Below are positions 46,541-59,335 of a DNA stretch of 64,000 bases, piece after piece (the first letter of the stretch is position 1; each line of letters starts with the position of its first letter). The translations under genes were made by a program, and so were the position numbers. The stretch comes from Sweltsa coloradensis (taxonomy: Eukaryota; Arthropoda; Insecta; Plecoptera; Chloroperlidae), in contig JAMZAV010000960.1 of assembly GCA_024449915.1 (NCBI GenBank), forward strand, positions 186,001 to 250,000, read 5' to 3'. The notes under the pieces were generated by a model. That model saw only the letters and a program-made list of their open reading frames with translations. It searched no databases and was not told the origin of the DNA.

Positions 46541-49100
46541 AATGCCCTTCATCCTCGCTTCAATATCCCTAGGGAATACAGGGAAATTTTTCAAACGGTT
46601 TAAAAAAACTCATCAAAAACCTAACCCTATATAAAAAAAAACCCCCTACCTATTCCTAATAAACCCCCAAAAACCTAAGGCCCAAATTGAAAGGGGGAAA
46701 AGGATTTTTTCATCCCCCTCTTCCCCCCTGCAACCCCAAAGATAAATTTTTTCCCATACCGGTTTTCAAAAAAAACAGAACTCCCGCAAGGGGGGTAAAG
46801 GGCCCTTTATCAACCGGCCCTTCAATATACCTAGACGACAAACCCTGCAAGGGGTAGTTCCTTCATCATACCGCGCCTTACAATATACCTTGCAGGACAA
46901 ACTCCTGCAGGAGGTATGCCCCCCTTTTAAATTTCCCGCTTACAAATTCCTGCAAGTGAAGCTCCCCAGGAAGGGGCCCTTAAATTTCCGCTTACTAAAC
47001 CTTGAAGGGAAAATCCTCAGGGGGGGCCTTATTACCCCCCTTTTTTTCCTTGGGAAGAAAATCCTCAAATATGGCCTTCAATACCCGGTTTTCAAATTCC
47101 TGGGGGAAGAATCCTCAAAGGGGCCCCTTTTCCCACTTACAAAACCTCAGGGGATCCCCAAATAGGTTTTCCCAAACCGCCCTTACAAATTCCTGGGAAA
47201 GGAATCCCCAAATTTCCCCCTTACATAAACCCCCCTTACAAATCCTAGAAAAGGGGCCCCAAAATCCCCAATATTCCTTTTCAAACCCCTTAAATATCCT
47301 ACCCCCACAAAATCCTCAGGAGGGGGTTTTCCTACCCCGCCCCCACAATAACCTAGACGTGACAAAACCTGCAAGGAGGGAGTGTCCTTTATCTACCCGC
47401 CCTTCATATACCTAGCATACAAACTCCTGCAAAGGGGGTAGGCCTTATCTACCGGGGGCCCCCCCAAAATCAGAATCCCAAAGGGAGGTTTCCTTTATCC
47501 GGGCCTTACAATATACCTAGACATCGAATCCTCAAGGAGGTATGTCCCTTATCAAAACCCCCCTTACAATATACCGACGTACAGAAAACCCCGCAAGGAG
47601 GGAAAGTCCTTCATCAAAGCGCCTTTCAAAACCTAACATGACGAACTTTTTGCAAGGAGTTGGGGCCTTTTCAACCGCGCCTTACAATACCTGACAGTGC
47701 AGAACTCCCCAAGGGGGTAGTGTCCTTCATCATACCGCGCCTTACAATAACTGCAGTGACAGAACTCCTGCAAGGAGGTATGTCCCTTATCAACCCGCCT
47801 TTCAATAACCCAGACAGTGCAAATCCTGCAAGGGGGTTTTTGCCTTAAACATACGGGCCTTCAATTACCCAGACAGTGACAGAACTCTGCAAGGAGGGAG
47901 TGCCTTATCATCGCCCTTACTAACCAGGGAAAAAAAGGGGGTTTGCTTTTAATGCCTTAATTACCGCCTTACAAATCCTGCAAAGGGGGCTCTCAAGGAA
48001 AATTTTCCTTCACAACCGCGCCAAAATATTTTACGTGACAAACCCCGCAATTTAGTCCTAATTTTTGGCCCCCTTTCCAAAACCCCCATACCGAAATCCC
48101 CGCGGAGGGGGTTTTTCAACCCCCGCCTTTCAAAACCTGACAGTGAAGAACTCCTCAGGGGTTTGGGCCTTTATCAAGCGCCCTTTCAATTACTTAACAT
48201 GCAGAACTCCTCAAGGAGGTAGGTCCTTACTACCGCGCCCTTTCAAACCTAGACATGACAAACTCCCCAAGGAGGGAGTGTCCCTTATCATACCGCGCCT
48301 TACAATATACCTAAAAATGACAAACTCCTGCAAGGAGTAGTGTCCTTCCCCCAAAAAAAAATACCCCCAAAAAACTTTCCCGGGGAATCCTCAAAGGGGG
48401 TCCCCCCAATATACCCGGGTTTAAAAAAATTTTTGCGAAGAATTCTTTTAAAAGTTCCAAAAAACCGCGCTTAAATAACCTAAAAAAGAACTTTCCCGCA
48501 AGGGGATGCCTTTAATGGTTACAAATTTTGACCCCTCAAATCCGAAGGGTTATGCTTTTTATACCCGTTCTTAAGCAAGGCGCTCCAAAAAGGTAATTCC
48601 TTATCTCTGGTTTTTTAAATTAATAAACTGGCTCCTGGGGGTTTCCTTAAACAACCGGGCCCAAAATCCTTAAAATACAAACTCCTCGAGGTTGTTTAAA
48701 CAACCCCTTACATTCCTCATGCGAATCCTCCCGGGGTTTTTCCAATTAAAAGGCGCTTCAAATAACATCGAATCCTAAGGGATTTTCCAAAGGGCCCCCT
48801 TAATTCCTGTGGGAAAACTCCTGCAATTTTTGGGGCCCTTTTTGGGGGCCCCCAATAACCTAGCGTAAGTCCCCAAGGAGGAGTTCCCCTTATCCCGGTT
48901 AAATTCTGCAAAAACTTGAAAAAAATTGTTTTTCAACCCCTTACAAATCCTAACAATTAAGGAATTCAAAGGGGTAGTCCTTATTCCCCTTCTTCCCCAT
49001 GGCAAACTCCTGGGAGGTATGTCCCTTACAACCCCCCTTTAATTCCTAAGTAAAAACCCGAAGAAATTTTTTGCCTTTTTTAGGGGCCTTTATACTAAAA
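46541..49100 (+). repeat. ~65-bp satellite array 3
   Basis: 65-bp monomers are clear at 46780-46920, 47340-47900 and 48170-48350 (for example CATACCGCGCCTTACAATAT and ACAGAACTCCTGCAAGGAGG). Between these, units are shortened to about 40-60 bp and rich in homopolymers. Confidence 0.7.
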
Positions 49101-51350
49101 TGAGTCCGAGATAGTGTCTTACTACCCCTTAAAATTCCTTTAAAGTGGAAAAACCGAAGATAGTTTTCTCTCCCCGGTTTTTCCTAACTGACAGTCCGAA
49201 AAAGGGTTTCCCTTTACAACCGGCCTTTAATAACAAAAAGAATCCTCAATTAAATTTCCCCTTTCGCCCTTTAAAAATTTTCCCGGGGGAATGGGCTCTC
49301 AAAAAACCTCTTAAGCCTTAAAATAAAACAGTAAGAATCCGCAAAATTTTTTTCCTTTCCCCCTTCAATATAAATGGGGGGAAAAAGCAGGGGTTTCCTT
49401 TCAAACCAAAATTTTTTAAAATATTAAGGGCGTCTCCTTGGTTTTGCCCTTCTCACGGCCCAAAAAAAAACCTTAATCCTCCTTAAGGGGAAAATAGGTC
49501 CTTAAAGGACTTTTTTTTCTCCCAAAAGAACCCAAAAACCTTTTTTCCTTTCCCTTCCCCTTCCCCGTTTCCTTTGGGAAAAAGGGTTTTTCCTTCCCAT
49601 CCCCTTAAAATGGCGAAAATTTTTTTTTTAAAATTTAAGGGTATTTACAAGGTTTTCATTTTTTCCCCGGGTCCGAAATTTTTTCCCTTGCTTCCCAAAA
49701 AAATTGAAGAATTTAAAAGAAAATTTGAAAAAGGTTTTGTGGATTCCCATTTTTTTATTAAAATTTAAAATTTTTTTTTTCCCCTTCAAACCTGAAGGGT
49801 TTTTTGGTTTATTTTTCGTTAAAAAATTTTTTTACCATGGGGAAAAAATTAAAAAGGGGGAAAGCCCTTTTAAAAATTTTCAAAAAAATTTAAGGTTTTT
49901 AGGTTTCCTTTTAAATTTTTCCCCCGGGTCTTAATTTTCCCTCCAAAAATAAGTTTCTTTTAAATTCACATTTGTTCCGTAAAAAATTTTAAAAAATGTC
50001 ACTTAGTTCTCCCCGGGGTCTTGGGCAAAACTTAAAATTTTTGGAAAAAGGTTGTTTCAACTTTAACTTTTTAAAATTTTTAAAATTTTTTTTATAGGAA
50101 AAATTTTTTGGGCCCCCCCGGGGGGCCCCATTTCTAAAAAAAAGGCGAAAAAAAGTGTCCTCTTTTAAATTTTTAAATCCAATGCCCTTAGGGGGAATTT
50201 AAAATAAAATTCACAAATTTTCCCCCGTTCCTCGGGGTTTTTACATTCGGAAAATTCCTTAAAATTCAAACTCTGAAAATTAGGGATTAAACCCAAAAAA
50301 ATTACTTAAGTTTCCTCCCGGGGGTTTCCTTCTATACCCCCTTTTTTGGGAAAAAAGTTTTCAAAATTTCCCTCTTTTGCCGTTAAATTTTCCCGAAGAA
50401 TTTCAAAAAAGGCCCCGGGGTTTCCTTCAAACTTTTAAAAGTCCAGAAAAGGGTTTTCAAAAAATCCTTATCATTTGGTAAATATTTTCCAAAAAGAAAT
50501 TCAGATTGCCTCCCTTTTTTTTTCCTTCTACTCAACTTTCAGAGTAGTGCCTTCCCCTTCACCTTTTAGTTTGGTAAAAAAAACTAAAAATACAATTCCT
50601 CCGGTTTTTTTGGGTTTTGGGGCTTTCTTCCTGGGGGGGGTTGGCCTTCAACCATTACAAACTCTTTAAGGTTTTTTATTACTTTAAAATTCAGCTTAAG
50701 TTTTCCCCCGGTGGTTCTTTTTCTATCTTAAATTCAAAAGTGCGTCTTTAAATTTTTTCTTAAAACCGGGTAAAAATTTAACAAGTAAAATTTATTTTTG
50801 CCTTCTTTTCGGCTCCTTTCTAACTTCAACATTCAGAGTAGTGTTCTCAAACCATTACAAACCGAATGCAAAATAAAAATAACCTTAAAATCCCGTTAAA
50901 TTCCCTGTTTTTTTTTCCCCCTTTCCCCCCAAAGGGGAAAAGGTGTTCTCAACCCTTTCAATCCTGAATGCATTTTGAAAAAATTTTTTTTGTTTTTTTT
51001 TCCCTGGCTAAAACTTCAAATGGTAAAAAAAGCGCCAAAAATCAAAATTTTTTAAGCCCTTAAGGATATTCTCAAATTGTTTTCCTCCTGGTTGGGGGGT
51101 TTTTGGGTTTTAAATACTTAAAAATTCAGAAAGGGCCTTTTTAAATTTCCCCCCCTTGGAAATTAAACATTTTAAAACTTTGGGTTTTCCCATGCCTTAA
51201 CCCTTTCAAATGGGCCCCCAAATTAAAAAAATTTTTTTCCTTTAAAAATTTGGAAATTTTGGGGCTATGTTTACTTTTTCGGCAAAAAAAATTAAAAAGC
51301 CTTTTAAACCCCTTTAAAATTTAAGGGGAAATTTAAGAAGTTTTTAAAAT
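49101..51350 (+). repeat. Degraded 137-bp-type array
   Basis: Only scattered 137-bp words survive, such as CTTCAACCATTACAAACTC near 50650, AATTCAGCTTAAG near 50690 and TCAAACCATTACAAACCGAA near 50850. The rest is homopolymer-rich and cannot be aligned. Placement in the cycle (after a 65-bp array, before X) supports the assignment. Confidence 0.4.
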
Positions 51351-51750
51351 TTTTTACTAAACCCCGGCAATCTTAATGGTCAAAAAATTCAAACCGTTTC
51401 CAATCCGAAAAAGAGGTAAGATTTAAAAAATGGAAAAAAATTGCAAGGGTTCCACATAGCGTTCTTCCTAAAAATGGTTCAAAATGCCTTATAACCAATC
51501 CCTTTTCAAAAAACCCAACTTTTCAAACTTCGGAATTCCCTTAAGGGTTTTCAATTATGAATTTTCAGAACCCCCCAAGGGGGGTTTTATAACCCCCCAA
51601 AAATACTTCCTCAGGTCCCAAATATTTTTAATAAAAAAGGAAGGGCTCCAAGTTTTAATTAATACCGGAAAACCATAAAATCCCTTAAGGGGTAAAATTT
51701 TAACCCCCAAAAGCTTCCGGCGAACCCGAAAAAAAAGCCCATCAACCCCT
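51351..51750 (+). repeat. Segment X, degraded copy
   Basis: CCACATAGCGTTCTTCC, ATGGTTCAAAATGCC and ATAACCAATC follow in the order seen in copy 1 (TAGCGTTCTTCACTGACATG, GGTTCAATGCTATAACG, TCAATCATAC). It lies between a degraded 137-bp array and a 65-bp array, where the higher-order pattern predicts X. Confidence 0.45.
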
Positions 51751-53280
51751 AAAAATGAAAACAGAAAATCCTGAAGGGGAGGTTTTATTACCCCCTTTTA
51801 AAAATCCCCATAGTCCTGAAAAAAAGGGAGGGGTTTTTATCAAGGCCCCTTAAAAACCTGAATGACAACTCTGAAAGGGGAGGTTTATATAAGTTAATTA
51901 CCTTTGTGCCCTCCCGAAATGGTCCTTTTCAAACCGGGGGGAAAAAATCAAACATAAACTCTGCCGGTATGTTTTCATAACCCCCCTTACTTTCCCTCTT
52001 TCGGAATCTCAAGGGGTATTCCCCTTTTTAAGGTTCTTCCCCAACCCTACAAACTCCCCAAGGGGTAAAGGGGTTTTTTTTTAACCCGGTTACAATTCCC
52101 CGGTGGAACTCCTGCAAATTTAAGTGGCCCCCTTCCATCGGGGGGGGAAAAGGGTTAAATTCCCAGGCATGCAAAACCCTTTTAAGGGGGAAAATTTCCC
52201 CTTAACATACCCTCTTCAATTTCCTAAATACAAATTCAAAGGTTGCCTTTTTCCCCCCTTCTATCCCAATCAAACTTGCGGGGTAGTGTCCTTACAACCC
52301 TTAAAAAAATAAGGGAAAATTTTCAAAGGGATTTCCCTTAAAAACCCCGGGGTTCTTCTAACTGACGAATCCGAAATTTTTTTCCTTTTACATACCCCTT
52401 TAAAAACTTTAAGTGAAAATCCGAAGGAGGAGTTCCTTCTTCCGCCCTTCTATACCCCGAAGGCAGAATTGCAAAAAAATTCCCTTTTCTACCATTAAAA
52501 ATATTAAAAAGAAGAATTCAAATAGTTGCCTTCTTTTCCCCGGGCCTTCCTTACTTAACAGGCGAAGTAAAAGGGGGGGCCTTACAACCGGCCTTAATTA
52601 AATAAAAAAATAAGAATCCGCAAGGGGGGTTTCCTTTTTCGGGCCCTTCAATTTCTAAAATGGTCCGCAAGGGTTTCCCTTCATCAACCGGCCCCTTTAA
52701 AAAAATAATGGGGAATACAAATCCTCGGGGTTTTTCCCCCTTTTACCCCCTTCAATTTTGGGAGAATGCCCCCGGGGGTTTCCTTAAAAAAAACCGGCCC
52801 CAAAATTATTTTTCATACAGAATCGCAATGATGTTTTTTCATCCGGGCCCCTTCAAATTTAGAAGTTTGGTCCCCAAATAAACCTTTATAGCCCCTTAAA
52901 ATTTAAATGCGTCCTCAAGGGGTATTCCCTTACATGGGCCAAAAAAACCAAAAGTGCAAAATTGAAGGGGTTGTTTTATTCGCCTTAAATGCCTGCAGGG
53001 GAACCTCGGATATCCTTTCACAACCGGCCTTCAAAACCTTTCAAACAAAGAAAAATATTTTATAAAGATTTCCACAATAACCTCCAAAAAAATTTTAAAA
53101 GGGTTTTGCACCAAAATTTTTTCAATCCTTGACAATTCGAATTCCCCCAAGGGTAAAGTTTATTAAAGCTTCATATTAACTACAACTCTGAAAAATTTTT
53201 TATTTAAAGGCCCCCAAAAAAAACCTTGCAAAATAAAAGAACCCCCAAGGGGGTTTCCTAAAGTTTTTTTTAATAAAATA
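51751..53280 (+). repeat. ~65-bp satellite array 4 (degraded)
   Basis: Words of the 65-bp monomer (ACTCCTGCAAAT, TCCCCAAGGGG, CCTTACAACC) recur at irregular spacing of about 45-65 bp. Quality is poor throughout. Confidence 0.45.
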
Positions 53281-53705
53281 AAACCCCGGGGTGTCATATA
53301 AAAAACCCCAAAAGAAAATAAAAGGTTCCCCGGGTTTTTTCCTAATACTTCAACAGGGTTTCGGAGATTGTAGTGTCGTCTTCAGCCATTACAAAATTTC
53401 TGAATCCCAATTTAAGGTGGATTTTAACCCAAGTAAGAGTTTCAGCTTAAGTTCCCCTCCTGTTGTGGGGTTCTCCGTTTCTAATCTTAAACATTGTGGG
53501 AAGTTTTGTAGTGTCGTTTTCAACCATTACCAACCCTCTGTAATCCCATTTAAGGTGGATTTTTAAAACAAGAAAGAGATCAGCTTAAGTTTGCCACTTT
53601 TGTTGATTTCCCAAATGCCGGATACTTCAACAGGGTTTCGGAGAAAGTTGTGTTGTCTTCAACCATTACACAAGCTCTGTAATGCCAGTTAAGGTGGATA
53701 TTATT
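53281..53705 (+). repeat. ~136-bp satellite array (about three units)
   Basis: Readable units with TAATACTTCAACAGGGTTTC, GGAGATTGTAGTGTCGTCTT, TTCAGCCATTAC and CAGCTTAAGTT words at about 136-bp spacing. Much better preserved than the 44.6-51.3 kb region. Confidence 0.7.
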
Positions 53706-54385
53706 GATGTCGGGTTCTCCATGGTCTTATTCTTCAACATGGGTAAAAAAAGCAGGGGCCCCAAAAAGCGCTGCATAATTTTTTGTAATGCCTTTTTAAG
53801 TGGATTTATGAAAGAAAGAATTCGGGTTTTTGGGGCCTCTTGCGCGGGGACTTCCTCGGTCTAATACTTAAACATAGGCCCGGAAAAAAGCAAGTTTTCT
53901 TCTTAAAACCTTTTCCCCAATCTCTGAAAAAAATATAAAGTATTATACATGTTTTTAAAATTCCCACATTTTTTGGTTTTCCACAAGTGGCTTTCCCTTC
54001 ACTGACTTTGGGTTCATGCTATAACCCCAATTTCATAAAAAAAAAGGGCGTCTCCTCTTTGCAAAATTTGTCTGGTTTCTGTAGGGGGAAGATACGTTTT
54101 TAAATTCAATTTTTAACGTAAAGGGCGGGAATTAAAATAACTAATACTATCTATCGTTTCAGGAAACCAAAACTATATTTTTAAAATAAAAAGGGGAATC
54201 TGAACGATAACAGCCCATTCGAAAATTAAATCCCAAAACCCGAAAAAACCACTCTTTTCCAAAACTTAGGATTTTTAAAAGGGAAATTTTTAAATACATC
54301 CAAAACATGCTTGCGTGCGGGAAAATCGCCAAAGATGAAAGCAGTAAAACGAAAACAGGAAAACATAAAAACCCCGAATTTACGG
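53706..54385 (+). repeat. Segment X, copy 3
   Basis: Matches copies 1 and 2: TGATGTCGGGTTCTCCATGG, a shortened 137-like monomer, GACTTCCTCGGTCTAATACT, ACTGACTTTGGGTTCATGCT, GTAAAGGGCGGGAATT and ACTATCTATCGTTTCAGG. The last two words are also in copy 1 (AAAGGGCAGGAATT, ACTATCTATCGTCAGG), confirming that X is a defined segment of at least 500 bp. Confidence 0.65.
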
Positions 54386-54640
54386 CAATAAGGAAAAGTC
54401 CTTCATCATACCGCCCCTTCAATATACCAACAGGGGAAGAACCCTCAAGGGGTATTTTTCCTTTTCCTCATACCGCCCCTTACAATATCCTTTTGGAAAT
54501 GACAGAACTCCTGAAAGAAGGTACTGTCCTTCATCAAACCGCGTTTTTTAAATGTCCCTGGGGCAATGATGACAAAATTTCCCTGCAAGGGGTGGGGTCC
54601 TTCTTTCATACCGCGCCTTAAAATATCCCTTTCCCCATAG
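54386..54640 (+). repeat. Short ~65-bp satellite array 5
   Basis: About four units (CTTCATCATACCGC, CTTCAATATACC, GACAGAACTCCTG) between X copy 3 and the GC-rich repeat. Confidence 0.7.
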
Positions 54641-54644
54641 CACA

Positions 54645-55165
54645 GAAAAGGGTGTGCGCTTAGGGGCCCCATCACGGCAAAAGTGATGGCAAGTTTTGCT
54701 TTGGGATGGGCCGCCTAGGGCCCATAAGACACAGCCAAACATTTGGCGTACATTTGGCGGCCCCCCCTAGGGCCCATAAGCACACTTCCGACGCCCTTCC
54801 GCTGAAAAAGTTTTGCGTTAAATGGGCCGCCTATGGGCCTAAGCACAAAACCGACAGGGGGGGCGAACTGGGCGGCCCTCCATGGCCCATAACCCCACAA
54901 AAACCGACAGGCGGCAAACAGTAGGGGGCCCCTCCTATGGCCCAAAAGCAAAAAACCCGACAGGCGGCAAACAGTAGGGGGGGCCCACCTAGGGCCCATA
55001 ATAAAACCCCAACCGCAGGCGGGCGAACGTAGGCCCCCCCTATGGCCTTAAGCACCAACCGACGGGGGGCCCCAAACAGAAAGGCGGCCCGCCTATGGCC
55101 CAAAAGCACACCCCGACAGGCGGCGAACAGTAGGCGGCCCGCCTTTTGGCCCAAAAAGCACAAAA
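54645..55165 (+). repeat. GC-rich ~52-bp tandem repeat
   Basis: About nine units spaced 50-62 bp apart. Each has CTATGGCCCATAAGCACA, then CCGACAGGCGGC, then GAACAGTAGGCGGCC. Composition is sharply different from the AT-rich satellites. The apparent proteins of 72-110 residues on both strands are translations of the repeat. No relation to the 65-bp or 137-bp monomers is seen. Confidence 0.8.
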
Positions 55166-56720
55166 CCCGACGGGAATCTAAAAAGAAATTAAACTTTTTG
55201 ATGATGGTTAAAAAGGGAAATTTAATTTAATTGTCAATTTCATCATGTTACGCAAATCTTCTCGCTCTTCTACGCCCGTTTTAAAGGAATTTGACGCTCT
55301 AACATTCAAGGTACCTATATCATTTTAGTATCTTTTAAAAACTTATTTTTTGATAATTTTTAATATTATGAAAACTTTATTATATATTCATTCCGATCCC
55401 GAATCTCCCCCGTATTTTTTTCCAAAAATACTTTGATTTTTGGCATTAAATAAACAAAATTTTTAAATCTTTTTCAACCCTGTTTATAAATAGGGGAATT
55501 TAAATTTTCTTGCAATATGAAAAATTAACCCGTTTGTCGAAAATTTGCTGTCAGTATCTATAATATCCTTTGCACTTGCCGTTTCGAAAGGGAAAATTTC
55601 CCATACTTGCGCAGAGGGAAGAAAGGGAAAAATCTCTTTTAATAGAAATAATTCATTCCAATAAAATTTTCATATTGAAATGTTTGTAGAACTACGCAAA
55701 AAAATTTGTTTTAAATTTAAAATTTTTAAAATTTTCCTAAATCTTATTTTAAATCAATATTGACCCAAATATTTGACTTGCCAAAACTATTTGTTTTTTT
55801 ATTTTTGGGTTGGGGCCGTACAAACCAGAAATAGACGTTTAAACAGAAAAAATTATGACACGTTTACCCCAGCCCTAATTTTTCCTGCTTGAAATTTTTT
55901 TTGGGTTAAAAGGGGCAGATTTTTTTCTATTTTTTAACACATACTTTTGTCTACAAATGACATATTTGGGAAAAATTTGCACTTACGTTTTTTTTTCCCG
56001 GGCCGGAAACGAAAAAGGTGGAAGAAAAAAATTATATAAGGGGAAAATACTAACGCCAAAATTTTTCCAAGTAATAAAAAACAAAAATCCCCCTTTAAAA
56101 CCCAAAAATTTTTGAGCAGGGATATTTTCCGGGGTATGGGCCCTAAGTAATTTTTTTCTGTAACCATCTAGGCCTATAAAAGGGCTTACTATTTTACTTT
56201 TAAAACCCAAAATAAAAATAATATTTTTTGGGAAAATTCAGATGATCATTGATAACTATATCTTTTTTTTGTTTTGGTTTTAAAAAAAAAGGGCCAATGG
56301 GGAATATTTGGTGAAAGGGCCTTTATAAAAGAAAGGGAAGGGTTTAAAATTTTGGGCGATTATTTTTTAACTGTCTGTCCGCTCCCCGTTTTGTGACGGG
56401 GTAAATTAATAATAAATACAAACCCAAACTGAGCTCCAAATCATTTTCCGCCCAATTTAATTCATCCCATTTAGATATATGGGCTTGATTCCCCTTGATA
56501 AACTTAAAAATAAACAAAGTGGGGCCTACGTTTAAAAACAACTCAATTTAAAATACTTTATATTATTGAATCTTTATTTTTGATGAAAAACCTGGGAGGG
56601 CATTTTTTTTATTTTTCCTTTTAAAACCCAAGGGAAACGAAATGTTGAACAAGACTTTTCCAAATGCATACACGCTGGGTACATCTTCAAAAGGGCAGCG
56701 GCGCGCTCCTCTAGCATGAT
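55166..56720. other. AT-rich non-satellite insert
   Basis: Non-tandem AT-rich DNA between two patches of the GC-rich repeat. No gene is supported: minus-strand frames 55934-56167 and 55983-56210 overlap each other in different frames and are homopolymer-driven. Runs such as GGGAAAA and TTTTCCC are frequent, as in the satellites, although this is not a repeat. Confidence 0.5.
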
Positions 56721-56800
56721 CACGGGGGTGTAGCGGTCAGGGGTTAAGAGTCCGGGGGCAGAAAGGTTGGGGTTCGAGTAGGGGCGATGGGCGATAAATT
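56721..56800 (+). mobile_element. tRNA-derived SINE head
   Basis: GGGGGTGTAGCGGTCAGGGG contains a good pol III A box (TAGCGGTCAGGGG), and 30 bases on GGTTCGAGTAG matches a B box. Spacing and order are those of a tRNA. The downstream GGGCGATGGGCGATAAATTT may be the SINE body. The acceptor stem does not pair, so it is not called as a functional tRNA. Confidence 0.6.
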
Positions 56801-56949
56801 TATCTTGTCTAAAAAACCTCTCTGTTTTAACTTGAATTTGTTTTCTTAAAACCTTTTTACAGAAATTGAAATGCTAGCACGTTTAAAAAGTTTATAAAAT
56901 TTTAAAAAAACTTTTGTCAGTTAATATATTTGTTTTTTGTACGTGACTT

Positions 56950-57340
56950 CCTCCGTCGCTCAAGATGGTGCTATGTTCCCCAAACATTCCCCACCGTCGG
57001 GCCGTAAGCATCCCGCTGTGACAAAAATGAAGCCCAAATGTCGGGAAATTTCTACGCGGCCCCCCTGTGGGCCATAAGCGCGAACTGATGGCAAAATGTG
57101 TATCCCTCCGGCTATGGCCCATAAGCGGGCCGTTGGGCCCCAAAAAACAGCACAGTATTTTCCCAAACTGATGGGTTTTTCTACAGGGCCCCCTTATTTG
57201 GGCCCCTAAACGGGGCTTGCTTTTGGGAAAATTTTGGGGGCCTGGCAACCCATAACGGGCCGAACGCATCGCCGCTTATGGGCCATCAGCTCAACTGTTT
57301 TGGGGATTTTTTACAGGGTCGCCATAAGATCGCCATCACT
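56950..57340 (+). repeat. Diverged GC-rich ~52-bp repeat patch
   Basis: Five or so irregular units with GGGCCATAAGCGCGAACTGA, CTATGGCCCATAAGCGGGCC and TTATGGGCCATCAGC, related to the units at 54645-55165 by the GGCCCATAAGC core. The 125-codon minus-strand frame (56892-57269) is a translation of this repeat. Confidence 0.6.
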
Positions 57341-57344
57341 TTGT

Positions 57345-59335
57345 GCTACTTTGGGTTTGGGAATGACGAAAATCCCGCAAGGAGGTTTGTGTCCTTCCCA
57401 TACCGGGGCTTTAAATAACCTGGGAATGACAGAAATCCTGCAAGGAGGTAGTGTCCCCCTTTATCCAAAACTGCTACTTACAAAATAACCCAGACAGTGA
57501 CAAAACTCCTGCAAGGAGCTAGTGGGCCTTCATCATACCGCGCCTTTCAATATACCTAACAGTGACAGGAAATCCTGCAAGGAGGTAGGGGTCCCCTTTT
57601 TCATTCCGCGCCTTCTATACCTAGACAGTGACAGGGAAACCCCGCAAGGAGTAGTTCCTTCATCATACCGCTACTTACAAAATACCCGATAGTGCAGAAC
57701 TCCTGCAAGGGGTAAATGCCTTCATTTATACCCGCGCCCTTTCATATACCTAGACGGGGCAGAAACCCCGCAAGGGGGTAGTGTCCCCTTTATCATACCG
57801 GGCCCTTAAAAATAAACCCAACAGTGACAGAACTCCTGCAAGGAGGGAGTGGTTTTTTCATCAAACCGCTCTTACAAAATACCTAGACGTGACAGAACTC
57901 CCAGGGGTATGTCGTTCACTACCGCGCCTTACAATACACCTAACAGTGACAGAAAATCCTGCAAGGAGGTTTGTCCTTCATCATACCGCGCCTTTCCCAA
58001 AATACCTAACATGACAAAATCCCGCAAGGGGGTATGTCCTTCATCATACCCCGCCCCTTTCATATACCTTTGACAGTGACAGAACCCCCGGGAAAAGGGG
58101 TAGTGTCCTTCATCATACCGCGCCTTTCCCAAAATACATAAACAGTGACAGAACCCTGCAAGGGGGGTAGTGTCCCCTTTATCTACCGCGCCTTACATAC
58201 CCTAGACCGTGACAGAACTCCTTCAAGGAGCTATTGTTCCCCCTTATCAAAACCGGGGCCTTACAATATACCTAGACAGTGACCCCGAACTCCTCAAGGG
58301 GGTAGTGTCCCTTTTCATAAAACCCCGCCTTACAATACACCCCAGACATTTACAGAACTCCTGCAAGGAAATTTGTGTCCCCTTTATCAAACCGGGGGCC
58401 TTACAATATACCTAGGGGAGTGACAGAACCCTCAAGGAGGGAGTGTCCTTCATCAAAACCCCTCTTACATTACCTAGGCAGTGGCAGAAATCCTGCAAGG
58501 AGGTTTGTGTCCTTCATCTACCGGGGCCTTACAAAATACCTAAGCAGTGTCGAACTCCTGCAAGGAGCTAGTGTCCTTCATCATACCGCGCCTTACCAAT
58601 ACACCTAAGTGACGAAATCCTGCAAGGGAGGGGTTTTTCCCCTTCCCTCATACCGCGCCTTACAAAAACCTAGAAAAGTGAAGAAACCCGCCAAAGGGGG
58701 TATGTCCCTTTATCATAACCGGGGCCTTAAAAAAACACCTAGACATGCCCGAACTCCTGCAAGGAGGGGTTTTTCCCTTTTCAAACCGCTACTTAAAAAT
58801 ATAACCTAAAACAGTGACAGAACCCCCTGCAAAGGGGGTAGTGTCCCTTTTTCAAACCCCCGCCTTACAATATCCTGACAGTGTCCCGAACCCCCCTGCA
58901 AGGAGGTATGTCCTTCCTCATACCGCGCCTTAAAAATACACCCAGACGTGACAAACTCCTGCAAGGAGGTTTGTGTCCTTCTCATCCGCGCCCTTAAATT
59001 ACCTAGAAGTGACAGAACTCCTTTCAAGGGGTAGTGGCCTTCATCTACCCCCCGCCTTACAATACACCTAGACATTTTACAGAAATCCTGCAAGGAGGGT
59101 AATGTCCCTTTATCAAACCCCTACTTACAAAATTTCCAGACTTTACAGAAAATCCCAAAGGAAGGGGTTTTCCTTCATCAAACCGCTACTTACAATTACC
59201 TAGACAGTGGGCAGAAATCCTGCAAGGGGTAGTGTCCCCTTTATCAAAACCGCTACTTACAAAATACCTATCAATGACCCAAAAATCCTGAAGTATTTTT
59301 TTGTCCCCCTTTATTTCAACGCTTTCTTTACGATT
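57345..59335 (+). repeat. ~65-bp satellite array 6
   Basis: About 30 units, relatively well preserved, for example TCCTTCATCATACCGCGCC, TTACAATATACCTAGACAGT and GACAGAACTCCTGCAAGGAG. Every unit carries the CTCCT-GCA-AGGAG dyad or a damaged form. Variant pairs (GAGGTAGTG and GAGCTAGTG) suggest subtypes. Confidence 0.85.

Noticed and set aside
54715..55163. Frames of 72-110 residues on both strands (Gly, Pro, Arg and Trp-rich)
   Set aside because: They translate the 52-bp GC-rich tandem repeat; both strands are open because the unit happens to lack stops.
56721..56800. Intact tRNA gene
   Set aside because: A and B boxes are present, but no acceptor stem or complete cloverleaf can be drawn.
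56892..57269. 125-codon minus-strand frame
   Set aside because: It lies in the diverged GC-rich repeat patch and low-quality sequence; no domain is recognised.
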